From the NCBI GenBank assembly GCA_026386805.1, contig JAPLMX010000104.1, forward strand, positions 1 through 34,150: a stretch of DNA of 34,150 nt, written 5' to 3'. Of the stretch, positions 24,019-32,788 are shown piece by piece; positions within the stretch are counted from its first letter, which is position 1, and the number at the start of each line of letters is the position of its first letter. The DNA is from Phycisphaerae bacterium (GTDB taxonomy: Bacteria > Planctomycetota > Phycisphaerae > Sedimentisphaerales > Anaerobacaceae). Position numbers and translations under genes: made by a program. The notes beneath the pieces were generated by a model. It did no database searches, was not told the DNA's origin, and saw only the letters and a program-made list of their open reading frames with translations.

Positions 24019-24558
24019 ATGGGAAAACGCAAAATTGACGATCTGTTGAAGTCGCTGGCCGAACACGGCATTGAGTGTGCCCGGCCGGAGTTGGAGCAGG
24101 AGATCAAGGCTCGAATCCCCAGCCGATTGACTCTTCACCCGATGGATACGGTCAATATCATCGTGGACCTGCGGATCAGCCGGGTGGCGGCGGCCGCAGC
24201 GATCCTCCTGGCCACGTTCCTCATTGGCAGTCTCTTCGGTGGCCGGGATGCCATCGGCACGAAGGTGTACGAGGACAGCAAGCTGCTCCTGCGCTACACG
24301 CTGGGCGGGGAAGATGCCTGCAAGGCCGAGTTTCTGGGCAATCTGGTCCAGTTCCGCAATGAGCTGGCCGCCCAGGGCCGCGAGGTTGTCTATTATGGCG
24401 ACCAAGCGAATCTCAAGGACCCGTGCGCGGTCCTCATGCATTGGAAGCTGTCCGACGACAAATACGGGGTAATCCTGGGGGACCTGACCGCCCGGACGGT
24501 CAGCGCCAAGACGTTGATCACCCTCCAGGGTCACATGCTGCAAAAACGGACGAAATAA
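24019..24558 (+). CDS. Putative membrane partner (anti-sigma-like) of the ECF sigma factor
   Basis: The 179-residue protein has an N-terminal cytoplasmic part (KIDDLLKSLAEHG...), one membrane helix at about residues 54-73 (RVAAAAAILLATFLIGSLFG) and an exported C-terminal domain of about 100 residues. The position directly after the sigma gene and the topology suggest anti-sigma function; no zinc-binding anti-sigma motif (HxxxCxxC) is seen, so this is inferred from context. AGGAG lies upstream of the ATG but with a long spacer. Confidence 0.6.
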   Translation: MGKRKIDDLLKSLAEHGIECARPELEQEIKARIPSRLTLHPMDTVNIIVDLRISRVAAAAAILLATFLIGSLFGGRDAIGTKVYEDSKLLLRYTLGGEDACKAEFLGNLVQFRNELAAQGREVVYYGDQANLKDPCAVLMHWKLSDDKYGVILGDLTARTVSAKTLITLQGHMLQKRTK

Positions 24559-24593
24559 GAGTTCCGGCAGGTCTGCTCCGAAGAAACGCGAGC

Positions 24594-24622
24594 TTGCGCC
24601 GTGCGGCTGCGTCCGCTAAAAT
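24594..24622 (+). promoter_or_regulatory. Promoter of the prepilin-like gene
   Basis: TTGCGC (24594-24599), a 17-bp spacer and TAAAAT (24617-24622) lie about 58 nt before the ATG at 24681, suggesting independent transcription from the sigma operon. Confidence 0.45.
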
Positions 24623-24680
24623 ATCACAACGTGCACCCACTTCCATGATTCGCGGACCTTGGGCACTGAAGGGAATTGTC

Positions 24681-25547
24681 ATGAGCAGACACAAGAAGGG
24701 CTTTACTCTCATCGAGCTATTGGTGGTCATCGCCATTATCGCGTTGCTGATGTCCATCCTGATGCCGGCCTTGAGCCTCGTCAAGAAACAGGCGCAATCC
24801 GCGGCCTGCATGTCCCGGCTCAAGAGCTGGGGCCTGCTTTTCAAGTTGTACACCGACGACAACAACGGGTATTTCAACGAAGGGTGGGGTTATGCGGGCC
24901 ACCCGCAGAACGCAGGGAATCCGGGGGAGTACGGCTTGTGGATGAATGCGCTACGGCCCTACTACCGGGATGAAAAAATGCGGCTTTGCCCGACGGCCAC
25001 CCGAGAGGTCGAAGCCGCGAACGACTGGGGCACATTCAAGGCGTGGTATGTCGATTTTCCCAACCGTTACCCGACCGGCTCCGAGGGCGCCACGAAGCAC
25101 TTTGTCGGCAGCTACAGCGGCAATAACTGGACGGACTACATGGCCGCCGACCGCGGGGCCCGGTTGAAGGGCTGGTTCTGGAAGAATACGCAGAATCTGC
25201 AGACGACGAATGGAGGCGCGGTCAATGGGAATGAGGTTCCCATTTTTGGCGACAACACCTGGCACGATGCCTGGCCGCAGGCGACCGATGTTCCGGTGCA
25301 GTATCCTTTTGACTACGGGTGGGGTGACAAAGGCACGACGGGCGAGATGAACCAATTCTGTATCGACCGCCACAATGGCTGGACGAACCTGGCGTTCCTG
25401 GATTGGTCGGTGCGCCACACCGGCCTTAAGGAGCTCTGGACGCTGCGCTGGAATCGCAACTACAACATCCATGGCGCCTGGACCAAAGCGGGGGGCGTGA
25501 CGCCCGCGGATTGGCCCCAGTGGCTGCGGAAATACAAGGACTATTGA
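24681..25547 (+). CDS. Prepilin-type N-terminal cleavage/methylation domain protein
   Basis: The 288-residue protein has a type IV pilin/type II secretion leader: a short basic start (MSRHKK), then GFTLIELLVVIAIIALL, where prepilin peptidase cuts after Gly and methylates Phe; Glu5 of the mature form is present. The remainder is a globular domain ending in HNGWTNLAFLDWSVR, the pattern found at the end of the very numerous planctomycete pseudopilin-like proteins (related to DUF1559-type). The ATG at 24681 has GAAGGGA six bases upstream. The role is unknown; these proteins likely build or decorate a cell-surface pseudopilus. Confidence 0.88.
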   Translation: MSRHKKGFTLIELLVVIAIIALLMSILMPALSLVKKQAQSAACMSRLKSWGLLFKLYTDDNNGYFNEGWGYAGHPQNAGNPGEYGLWMNALRPYYRDEKMRLCPTATREVEAANDWGTFKAWYVDFPNRYPTGSEGATKHFVGSYSGNNWTDYMAADRGARLKGWFWKNTQNLQTTNGGAVNGNEVPIFGDNTWHDAWPQATDVPVQYPFDYGWGDKGTTGEMNQFCIDRHNGWTNLAFLDWSVRHTGLKELWTLRWNRNYNIHGAWTKAGGVTPADWPQWLRKYKDY

Positions 25548-25562
25548 AGTCGCCGTTCTTGC

Positions 25563-26141
25563 TCAATAGATGATCGCGGTGGCTTCTTCGATTTTTCGGA
25601 TCACCTCGCCGGCGTCGGCCGGATTGGAGACGTGGCCGTCGAAGCCCTTCTGGAGCAGGGCGGCCGACTCCTGGCTGCTCAACTGGTTGGCCAGAGCGAT
25701 GATCTTCACCGTCGCAAAATCCTCGTTGGACCGGATGCTCTTGCAGATGCTATGGGCGTCCACCCCGCTGGTCAGCAGGTTGATCAGGACCACGTGGGGC
25801 GACAGTTTTTGGATGGCGGTGCCGACTTCGAAGCTGCTGCGCGCGACCTGGACCTCGTAGCTGCCGCGGGCCTTCAAGGCGTCCAGCATCTCATAGGCGG
25901 GGTGCTCGGCGGCGTCCACGACCAGGACCCTGATCTTACCCACGGGCAAAGCCTCGGTCGGCATATTGTTGGCTCTCATGAAGCGGAGCAGCTCGCCCAG
26001 CGGAATCCGGCGATCCTTGCTGCCCGGGATGCGATACCCCTTGAGGTGGCCGGAATCGAACCATTTGGAGACCGTTCGCGGTGCTACGTTGCATATCTTT
26101 GCCACATCACCCGTTGTCAATACACTCTTGCCTTTTGCCAT
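25563..26141 (-). CDS. HTH DNA-binding/pseudo-receiver response regulator
   Basis: The 192-residue product combines an N-terminal MerR/excisionase-like helix-turn-helix (LTTGDVAKICNVAPRTVSKWFDSGHLKGYRIPGSKDRRIP, about 8-47) with a C-terminal CheY-like domain from about residue 68 (IRVLVVDAAEHP). At the expected phosphorylation site the segment reads VLINLLTSG with Asn instead of Asp, and the conserved Lys near the end (usually KP) is absent (VSNPAD), so it probably does not take phosphate. The ATG at 26141 (MAKGKS) is chosen because the fold begins here; longer starts up to 26204 are possible. It lies convergent with the prepilin gene and divergent from the aminotransferase. The target is unknown. 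Confidence 0.75.
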   Translation of the reverse strand: MAKGKSVLTTGDVAKICNVAPRTVSKWFDSGHLKGYRIPGSKDRRIPLGELLRFMRANNMPTEALPVGKIRVLVVDAAEHPAYEMLDALKARGSYEVQVARSSFEVGTAIQKLSPHVVLINLLTSGVDAHSICKSIRSNEDFATVKIIALANQLSSQESAALLQKGFDGHVSNPADAGEVIRKIEEATAIIY

Positions 26142-26381
26142 ACTTTGATTCCCGTATTTGTGCATTGATTCCGCACCCATCATCGGCTTGAAAGGGGCAA
26201 GCATTTAGCGGCGGACGCAGAATTGGCATCGCGGTGCGGCGGGACCGGCTTTCCCAGGCCGATGGGTCTGATAAACACGAGGAAATCACGAAAAACGTTC
26301 CCCCGGCGGGCCGCAGCTCATACAATGTCCCGGTAGACATGGACGTACACGTGATCACCTCAAGTTATCAGGAGGACGTAG

Positions 26382-27503
26382 ATGCGGATACCCTTGTCCC
26401 GGCCGGATGTCACGGAGAGGGAAATCGAACGCGTGGTGGAAGTGCTTCGCAGTCCGGACCTGTCCCTGGGACCGACCCTGCGCCGGTTCGAGGAGGCGTT
26501 CGCCGCATACACGGGCCGCCAGCATGCCGTCGCAGTCAACAGCGGCACCAGCGGCCTGTTCCTAAGTCTGCTGTCGCTGGGGATCGGGCCGGGCGATGAA
26601 GTTATCACGACCCCGTTCACGTTCATCGCGTCGGCAACCTCGATCATGATGACCGGCGCCCGGCCGGTCTTTGTCGACATCGATCCTGTGAGCCTGAATA
26701 TCGATCCGCCGCGAATCGAGGCCGCCGTCACCGGCCGCACGAAGGCGGTCCTTCCGGTCGAGATCTTCGGGAATCCCGCCGGTTTCGATAAGGTCCGCGA
26801 TGTTGTGGAGCGGCATCGCCTGCCCATTGTCGAGGATAGTTGCGAGGCGCTGGGCTCAGTCCTGCACGGCCGAAAAGCCGGCACTTTCGGTACAATCAGC
26901 GTGTTCGGCTTCTATCCCAACAAGCAAATCACGACTGGTGAGGGCGGCATGATCGTGACGGACCGCGACGATCTGGCGGACCTGTGCGTCTCTCTTCGCA
27001 ACCAGGGCCGGGGCGCAAAAGGGGGGTGGCTCGCCCACGAGCGGCTTGGCTACAACTTCCGGCTCAGCGACATCAACTGCGCCCTGGGACTTGCCCAATT
27101 GTCACGGATCGATGAGATCAAGGCCAAACGCCGGCAGGTGGCGGCGTGGTACCGGGAGATGCTCGCGGCCGAGGACCGGCTCATTGTGCCGAACGACGCG
27201 TCGGGATGCGAGACAAGCTGGTTCGTCTTCGTGGTACAGCTCGCGGAGCCATACGGCCTCCAGCAGCGGGACCGTATCCTGCAGGAGATGGGCCGCCAAG
27301 GCATCCAAGTGAGCAACTACTTTCCCCCGGTGCATTTGCAGCCCTTCATCGCGGTCCAATACGGACACGCGCGAGGCGATTTCCCCGTGGCGGAGTCGAT
27401 GAGCCGCCGGACGATTGCGCTGCCGTTCTACAACCGCTTGACCCAGGACGAGATCGCCGTCATTTGCGGGGTGCTGCGAGGCGTGCTCGACGCCTGCCGG
27501 TAA
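26382..27503 (+). CDS. DegT/DnrJ/EryC1/StrS family PLP-dependent sugar aminotransferase
   Basis: The 373-residue enzyme has the family pattern: SRPDVTEREIERV at the start, the phosphate-binding SGTSGLF, EDSCEALGS (Asp for the pyridine nitrogen), and the PLP lysine in PNKQITTGEGG (Lys181). The family transfers an amino group from glutamate or glutamine to keto groups of nucleotide sugars for lipopolysaccharide, glycan or antibiotic synthesis. The start has AGGAGG 7 bases upstream. There are no adjacent sugar-nucleotide genes in the window, so its pathway is open. Confidence 0.9.
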   Translation: MRIPLSRPDVTEREIERVVEVLRSPDLSLGPTLRRFEEAFAAYTGRQHAVAVNSGTSGLFLSLLSLGIGPGDEVITTPFTFIASATSIMMTGARPVFVDIDPVSLNIDPPRIEAAVTGRTKAVLPVEIFGNPAGFDKVRDVVERHRLPIVEDSCEALGSVLHGRKAGTFGTISVFGFYPNKQITTGEGGMIVTDRDDLADLCVSLRNQGRGAKGGWLAHERLGYNFRLSDINCALGLAQLSRIDEIKAKRRQVAAWYREMLAAEDRLIVPNDASGCETSWFVFVVQLAEPYGLQQRDRILQEMGRQGIQVSNYFPPVHLQPFIAVQYGHARGDFPVAESMSRRTIALPFYNRLTQDEIAVICGVLRGVLDACR

Positions 27504-27699
27504 TACGCGAGTCTCCGGTCGCCACGCTGTGGCATGTACCGCATAAAAGGCCAAATGGCAATGCTGGCACGCGTATTTCCGTGGCCCTGTTCTGCCATTT
27601 GCATATCCGGTTTTCTGTTGTAGACTTTGAGTAGGGAACCTCGTAGCACGGCGGGAGCGCCGATCCGGAAGTCCTGCAAAGGAAAGGGAGAAATCCTTA

Positions 27700-27990
27700 A
27701 TGGGCTGGAGAACGAAGTTCGTCTTTTTGCTGATCGTGTACTGTGCGGGCTTTGCCACCGCCATCTACTGCCTGGCGCCGACGCCGGACGGGAAGTCGCA
27801 AACGCCGCTGCAGTTGGCACAAGTGAGTTCGGCCATCAAACCGCAGGAACTCATCAAATCCTTCAATTCAGGGATGCACAAGTGCTTTGGCTTCGGCAAG
27901 GAAGCGGCCGTGGAGGCGGCCCAGGCGGCAGCCAAGCTTCTCCAAACGAAGATGGACGGAACCCTCAAGTCGCAACCCGAGAAGAAGTGA
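27700..27990 (+). CDS. Small secreted or membrane-anchored hypothetical protein
   Basis: The 96-residue protein starts with a hydrophobic segment (residues 7-26, FVFLLIVYCAGFATAIYCLA) that could be a signal peptide or anchor, followed by a hydrophilic, Ala/Lys-rich, probably helical tail. AAAGGGAG precedes the ATG by about 9 bases, which makes it likely a gene. I do not recognise a family. Confidence 0.6.
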   Translation: MGWRTKFVFLLIVYCAGFATAIYCLAPTPDGKSQTPLQLAQVSSAIKPQELIKSFNSGMHKCFGFGKEAAVEAAQAAAKLLQTKMDGTLKSQPEKK

Positions 27991-28022
27991 GGCTTCGCGT
28001 AGCCTTGGGTGAGACGACCTTG

Positions 28023-28913
28023 CTATCGGATGTCCACCTGAACTCGGATGAGCAACTCGATGGGACCGTCACGGTCTGACTCCCCGCCGTCTTCTTGCGC
28101 CCGGAGCACGCCTGTTGTGCGAATCAGCACGACGCCGCCCGGCTCCGTGCTGACGTTTGGAATCTCGAATCCATTATGTCCATCGTGAAAGGAAATAGTG
28201 GATCGAACCTCCGCGCCGTCGTCCGAAATCGTGGGCAGCAGGCCCAGTGCGAATCCCCGTCGTCCGTTCTGCGGGTCCGCATCCGTCAGCGCGAGGGCCG
28301 CCATCTCGCCCGCCGAGACCGTGACGCGCGGTGTGGAAAGACACCGGAGAGTGACAGAGGCGTCGAGTGATTCAGCTTGCCCCCGAGTGAGCGCCGCGTA
28401 GTATACTTCCGGCTTCGTTGATGCCGCGACGAACTCAATTCCTTGGTCCTTCAGAGATTGCCAGACACCTGCTTCGCTTTCATGCACTCTGAAGATGCGA
28501 GCGGTGTACGTGATCTCTTTCGGGTTCGTCATCTCCTCGCCGGTTTTGCCCGACGCGGCGGGTAGGGCCGGTGGCTCGGCTCCGGGTTCACCTGGCGCTG
28601 GTCCTACGACCGCCTGCCGGAGCCATGCCAGGGTGAAATTGACGGCGTGGCCCGCCTGGCTGAACGCGACGGATCCTGTACCCAGACCGAGCACGCCGAC
28701 AAAAACGAGGGCAAGTGCCACAACGGCAGCGACTCTTCTTGTTCCATGTGTCATAATGGTTCTCCTGAGATGCCACCGGCCGGAGGCCGGCGGGTCTTCC
28801 TTTTTTCGCGTGTGTGCCCCGACGAGGTCACCTAGTGTTCGTTCCCGCCTTTCGGGGTTGGGTTCGATGTTGAGTCTCTTGATAGACTGCTCTATCTGTT
28901 CTGCGGACTTCAT
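28023..28913 (-). CDS. Putative anti-sigma factor, pair 1
   Basis: The 296-residue protein has an N-terminal cytoplasmic part of about 55 residues, beginning KSAEQIEQSIKRLNIEPNPE, that would bind the sigma factor. One membrane helix follows at about 60-80 (VAAVVALALVFVGVLGLG). The large exported domain has no clear family but shows a beta-rich secretin-like or DUF-type sequence. Its ATG overlaps the stop of the sigma gene (ATGA, 28913-28910), a strong sign of paired function. Zinc-binding anti-sigma motifs are absent. The layout is the same as the pair at 29594-31394, pointing to a duplication. Confidence 0.65.
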   Translation of the reverse strand: MKSAEQIEQSIKRLNIEPNPERRERTLGDLVGAHTRKKEDPPASGRWHLRRTIMTHGTRRVAAVVALALVFVGVLGLGTGSVAFSQAGHAVNFTLAWLRQAVVGPAPGEPGAEPPALPAASGKTGEEMTNPKEITYTARIFRVHESEAGVWQSLKDQGIEFVAASTKPEVYYAALTRGQAESLDASVTLRCLSTPRVTVSAGEMAALALTDADPQNGRRGFALGLLPTISDDGAEVRSTISFHDGHNGFEIPNVSTEPGGVVLIRTTGVLRAQEDGGESDRDGPIELLIRVQVDIR

Positions 28914-29449
28914 TTCTCCACCTCGCCATTCAACAGGGACCGCAGTTTGTCGATTCCGTAGCGGTAACGGCTCTGAACTGTATTGATGGACACGCCCTGC
29001 ACGTTGGCAATCCGGCGAAAGGTCAGGTCGCCCTTGAGGTGCAGGACAACGGCCTCCCTCTGTTCATAGGGCAATACCGCCAGGGCATCGGCAAGCTGCC
29101 TCAATTCCTCGTCATGGATCGCTCGACTCAACGGGATCGTTCGCTCGTCGATCTCGGGCGTCACCTGTTCCGAGCGTTCTGCCGGACGCCTGTTGGCCCG
29201 AAGCCGGTCGCGAGCGAGATTCGCCACACAGGTTGTCAAATAGCTCCGCAGGCTGCCGGTGAGTCCGAGCCGCTCGGGCGACTGGGCGAAGGCGACGAAG
29301 ACGTCGTGGACGGCATCCTGGGCGGCATTAACATCATTCAGCAAGCCGGTTGCCACGGTGAGCATGACGCCCTCATACTTCTCATAGATGCGGCACAAAG
29401 CCTCTGTGCTGCCGGCCTTGAACCGCAGGATCAACCGCTTGTCTTCCAT
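28910..29449 (-). CDS. ECF-type RNA polymerase sigma factor, pair 1
   Basis: The 179-residue sigma factor (ATG at 29449, MEDKRLILRF; open to 29476) has region 2 (LCRIYEKYEGVMLTV, DVNAAQDAVHDVFVAFAQ) and region 4 (LPYEQREAVVLHLKGDLTFRRIANVQGVSINTVQSRYRYGIDKL). It is about 50% like the neighbouring frameshifted sigma gene, which starts at the same place in the alignment and supports the 29449 start. It overlaps the putative anti-sigma gene by 4 nt. The regulated genes are unknown. Confidence 0.88.
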   Translation of the reverse strand: MEDKRLILRFKAGSTEALCRIYEKYEGVMLTVATGLLNDVNAAQDAVHDVFVAFAQSPERLGLTGSLRSYLTTCVANLARDRLRANRRPAERSEQVTPEIDERTIPLSRAIHDEELRQLADALAVLPYEQREAVVLHLKGDLTFRRIANVQGVSINTVQSRYRYGIDKLRSLLNGEVEK

Positions 29450-29539
29450 CGCACTGCGCCGACGCCTGTCACTCACAACGACCGTTCGTCACCTATTACA
29501 CGATGAGCCAACCGGGATTAGTCTACGTCTCCAAAGGAA

Positions 29540-29567
29540 AAGCCGCCAGGAAACTCCCCGGCGGCTT
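29540..29567 (-). terminator. Intrinsic terminator after the pair 2 anti-sigma gene
   Basis: On the minus strand AAGCCGCC and GGCGGCTT form an 8-bp GC-rich stem with a 12-nt loop, followed by a T-rich TTTTCCTTT. It lies 27 nt after the stop of the gene that ends at 29594 and before the next sigma gene. Confidence 0.75.
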
Positions 29568-29593
29568 GGGGGTGTTCTGCGAAAGGAGGGAGG

Positions 29594-30853
29594 CTATTCG
29601 ATCTCGCGGGGCAGGCCGTAGGGACCGGGGACGACGCAGGAGGACTTGCCGTCGATAGTGCGGAACTGGACGATCATTTTGTCCTCGCGTACGGTCCCGG
29701 ACTGCGTCTTGATGAGGCACGGTACAACCACGAGGGGACCGAGCTTGGATTGGCCTTGCTTGCAGATCGGCCGGATCTCCACCGGCTGGGCGGGCCTCTG
29801 CTCCGGCGCCAGCAGGAACGTATTAATCATTTCGTCGGTCCAGTCTGCGACGGTGGGACACAGCCGTCGAATTTCGCCCAGGTTCCCGTCCTGAATGGCT
29901 TGGTACAACTGCGTGAGGACTCTGTGACTGGCCTGCTCCAGATCAAGTCCCTCGGCCGAGATGCCGGAGCGTGGATCGGTCAGTGGGGCCAGCTTGCTCT
30001 CCGGGATCGTCAGTTCCTTCTCGACCTGGTGGGCGTCCTTCGGCGATTCGACCACGAATACGCTATCCGGCAGGTCGTCGTAGTATGTGATCTGCCAGAT
30101 ACGAAGGGAGGGGTTGCCCCGGCGGTCCTGCTGGTTGTACCAGACCGTCATAGCTATGGGCAGCTTCGTCTCCACGTCGAAGGTGATCGAATACGACTGC
30201 GGTCTGAGCATATTGAAGTAGACGCAGAGCAACGTAGCCTGTCTCCGTCCCGTGGCGGGGTCCGTCCCATAGAAGACCTGGCTATTCTTGGCCTTACCAA
30301 GCTTTTCGAGCATAGCCGGTCCCAGCCAGTGCACGGCGCCGGCCGTGATGGCGTTTACGTGGCGGATGGTGTTGCTTTCCGGCATGTACGTGTAGGTGCT
30401 TTCGCCTTGGACCCACAGGACAATGCCGTTGGTATAGCGGACCACCATGTCCTTCGAGCTGGTCCGGCTCTTGTTGGCCCGCATCCACATCTCGACTCCC
30501 GTCTCCACTCCGTCTTTGCCCGGGATCGCGCCGATCAGGTGGACCGCGCCAAACCCGCGCAGCGCCTCGACGGCATCCGTGAGGGCCCAGGCAGGTTTGG
30601 TGAAACCGTCGAAGAAGGTGAAGAATAGGGCCGCCGCGACAACGAGGCTGGCGAAAGCCAGCTTGCTGATTCTACTTGTCATGATGATTCTCCATGTCCC
30701 GCCGCTCACGGGAGCCGCGGATTGGTTCTTGATTTTCTGCATCGTCACCAGCGCATCGGCGAGGATCTTTCCATCCATGTCGGCCCCATCGGGTGTCGGC
30801 AGGCTCGCGAAATACGCGTTCAGCAAACGTTCTGTGTCTCTTGGATCGCTCAT
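29594..30853 (-). CDS. Putative anti-sigma factor, pair 2, with a LolA-like exported domain
   Basis: The 419-residue protein has a cytoplasmic N-terminus of about 60 residues (DTERLLNAYFASLPTPDGADMDGKIL), one membrane helix near 66-84 (LAFASLVVAAALFFTFFDG) and a large exported domain. Parts of that domain, such as MVVRYTNGIVLWVQGESTYTY and LPIAMTVWYNQQD, resemble LolA/RseB-like folds that bind lipids or mispaired proteins. RseB-like domains sit with anti-sigma factors that sense envelope stress. Its ATG overlaps the sigma gene stop in the original frame (30853/30850), the same layout as pair 1. An intrinsic terminator follows at 29540-29567. Confidence 0.65.
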   Translation of the reverse strand: MSDPRDTERLLNAYFASLPTPDGADMDGKILADALVTMQKIKNQSAAPVSGGTWRIIMTSRISKLAFASLVVAAALFFTFFDGFTKPAWALTDAVEALRGFGAVHLIGAIPGKDGVETGVEMWMRANKSRTSSKDMVVRYTNGIVLWVQGESTYTYMPESNTIRHVNAITAGAVHWLGPAMLEKLGKAKNSQVFYGTDPATGRRQATLLCVYFNMLRPQSYSITFDVETKLPIAMTVWYNQQDRRGNPSLRIWQITYYDDLPDSVFVVESPKDAHQVEKELTIPESKLAPLTDPRSGISAEGLDLEQASHRVLTQLYQAIQDGNLGEIRRLCPTVADWTDEMINTFLLAPEQRPAQPVEIRPICKQGQSKLGPLVVVPCLIKTQSGTVREDKMIVQFRTIDGKSSCVVPGPYGLPREIE

Positions 30854-31394
30854 AGCATCAGCTCACCATCGAAAGTGGAACGCAGTTTCTCCAAGCCGTA
30901 CCGGTAGCGGCTCTGGGCGGTGTTGATGGAGATCTCTTTGAGTCTGGCGATTTCGCGGAAAGGTAGCTTGCCCTGCAGGTGCAAAACAAGGACCTCCCGC
31001 TGCTCATCGGGCAATTCCACCATCGCGGCATCGAGCTTTGTGGCGAGGTCGCGGCTCGTCGCAGCTTCCTCGGGACTATCACCGTTCGCCGGATGGGCGT
31101 TCGCCTCATCCAGGCTCGCGGTGCTCTGCCGCCGTTTCGTGCGATTGATGTCGCGGGCCCGATTCGCGACGCAGATCGACAGATAGCCTTTGAGACTGCC
31201 CTGGAGGCGGAAGCGGCCCGTCGTCTCGCGAAGTCCACGAAGACATCGTGCAGAACGTCCTCGACGCCGCTCCTGTCATTGAGCAGGGCCGCGGCTACCT
31301 TGAGCAGCCCATCGCGGTACTTCTCATAAACCCGGCACAGCGCCGCCGGGTCCCCGCGATTGAACCGCCAAACGAGTACTCGATCCTCGATCAT
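30850..31394 (-). pseudogene. ECF-type sigma factor gene with a frameshift, pair 2
   Basis: Translation starts normally (MIEDRVLVWRF...DVLHDVFVDFA, region 2) but after about residue 55 the frame opened from the ATG runs into nonsense and ends at 30858. In the next frame the same DNA continues with ETTGRFRLQGSLKGYL, RARDINRTKRR and region 4 (LPDEQREVLVLHLQGKLPFREIARLKEISINTAQSRYRYG). It ends at 30850, overlapping the anti-sigma start by ATGA. Aligned with the sigma at 29449, the two parts join without gap if one base is added at about 31226-31229 in CGCGA. A sequencing or assembly error or a real loss of function are both possible. Confidence 0.85.
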
Positions 31395-31664
31395 CGCCCA
31401 AAACCACCAAATTCCAACAACCGGCTGTTCACAAGTGGAAACGCCGGTGCCTGCTATCTTAGTCTATTCTTTCTGCTTCGCCACCAGATACCAGAGACCG
31501 CCAAGGATAAGGAAATGAAGCTGCTCGCGCCGCGTAACCCACGATCTCCGTGCCGCAGCGGGGCATTTTCTCTGTCCAACGGCTGACCTGTCACACTATG
31601 ATGTCTGTGAACTGATGCCGGCGGCGCTCGCCGGTACGATCCGATCAATCAGGGAACGGACGAT

Positions 31665-32741
31665 ATGGTTTGGCTTTGGGCAGGTTTCATCGCATTTGTC
31701 TTGTTGCTGCTGACGTTGGATCTCACCGTCTTCCACCGAAAGGCCCACGTCGATTCCGTGAAAGAGGCCCTCGCCTGGTCCGCCATGTGGATCGCCTTGG
31801 GCCTGTCATTTTCTGCCTTCGTGTACTTCGCCTATGAAGGCCAGTGGCTGGGACTTGGGGTTACGCCGGACCCGGTCGATGGGGTGGTCAACAACGGCTG
31901 GATGGCCATGCAGAAGTACCTGACCGGCTACGTCGTGGAAGAATCGCTGAGCATGGACAACATCTTCGTGATTGCGATGATGTTTGGCTTCTTCGCCGTG
32001 CCGCCGCTCTACCGGCATCGGGTGCTGTTCTGGGGCATTTTGGGCGCGGTAGTCATGCGCGGCGTGATGATTACCGTCGGTGCCCGGCTTGTCGCGGAGT
32101 TCCACTGGGTCCTGTACCTCTTCGGCGCCTTCCTGATCGTCACGGCCTTCCGGATGTTGTTCCTGGAGACCGGGCACAAGGACCCGAACCAGAACGCCCT
32201 GGTGCGCCTCGCGCGGCGCTGGTTTCCCATCACCGCTCGGTATCACGGGGAGCACTTCATCGTGCGGGCCGGGACACGAGCTTCCCACGAGAGCAAGCAA
32301 CCGGATGTAGCCGCTCAGCCGGATGAGGTTGTGGACCGGGCCAGGCCGGGGACAGTGTTGCTGACGCCTCTGGCCTTGGCCCTGGTCGTAATCGAGTCCA
32401 CGGACCTGATCTTTGCGGTAGACTCGATCCCGGCGATCCTGGCCATCACGGCCGATCCCTTCCTGGTGTTCACCAGCAACGTGTGCGCCATTCTTGGCCT
32501 GCGGTCGCTGTACTTCGTCTTGGCCGGCATGATCGACAAGTTCCGCTACCTGAAGGTGTCGCTGGCCGTCGTGTTGATGATGGTGGGCGTCAAAATGCTG
32601 ATCCCCCAATGGCTCAAAGCCGCCGTCGGGGAGCATTTCAACTTCTATTTGCTGGCATTGATCCTCCTGATCCTGGCCACCGGGATCATCGCCTCGCTGA
32701 TCACCGACCCATACAAAGGGCACCACGTGCGAGAGCAATGA
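31665..32741 (+). CDS. TerC/Alx-family membrane protein (putative metal exporter)
   Basis: The 358-residue protein has about nine membrane helices and the TerC signatures: EESLSMDNIFVIAMM near residue 92 and ESTDLIFAVDSIPAILAIT near 245, acidic residues that coordinate cations in the membrane. A charged cytoplasmic loop (YHGEHFIVRAGTRASH...) separates two bundles. The family includes Alx and YceF-type manganese exporters and tellurite-resistance TerC; Mn2+ export is the best-supported role. The ATG is 270 nt after the sigma gene and transcribed away from it. I found no convincing yybP-ykoY riboswitch in its leader. Confidence 0.9.
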   Translation: MVWLWAGFIAFVLLLLTLDLTVFHRKAHVDSVKEALAWSAMWIALGLSFSAFVYFAYEGQWLGLGVTPDPVDGVVNNGWMAMQKYLTGYVVEESLSMDNIFVIAMMFGFFAVPPLYRHRVLFWGILGAVVMRGVMITVGARLVAEFHWVLYLFGAFLIVTAFRMLFLETGHKDPNQNALVRLARRWFPITARYHGEHFIVRAGTRASHESKQPDVAAQPDEVVDRARPGTVLLTPLALALVVIESTDLIFAVDSIPAILAITADPFLVFTSNVCAILGLRSLYFVLAGMIDKFRYLKVSLAVVLMMVGVKMLIPQWLKAAVGEHFNFYLLALILLILATGIIASLITDPYKGHHVREQ

Positions 32742-32788
32742 AGCTGCCATATTATGATCTTCACGGGAGATAGAAAGGGGACATCGAT

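Noticed and set aside
29521..31470. Recurrent TAGACT box upstream of both paired sigma genes and near 27621
   Set aside because: The hexamer is present but the sequences upstream do not share a -35 element at a fixed distance, so chance is likely.
31395..31664. Possible yybP-ykoY manganese riboswitch before the TerC-family gene
   Set aside because: The conserved loop sequences of that riboswitch could not be placed in the leader; only unrelated short stems are visible.
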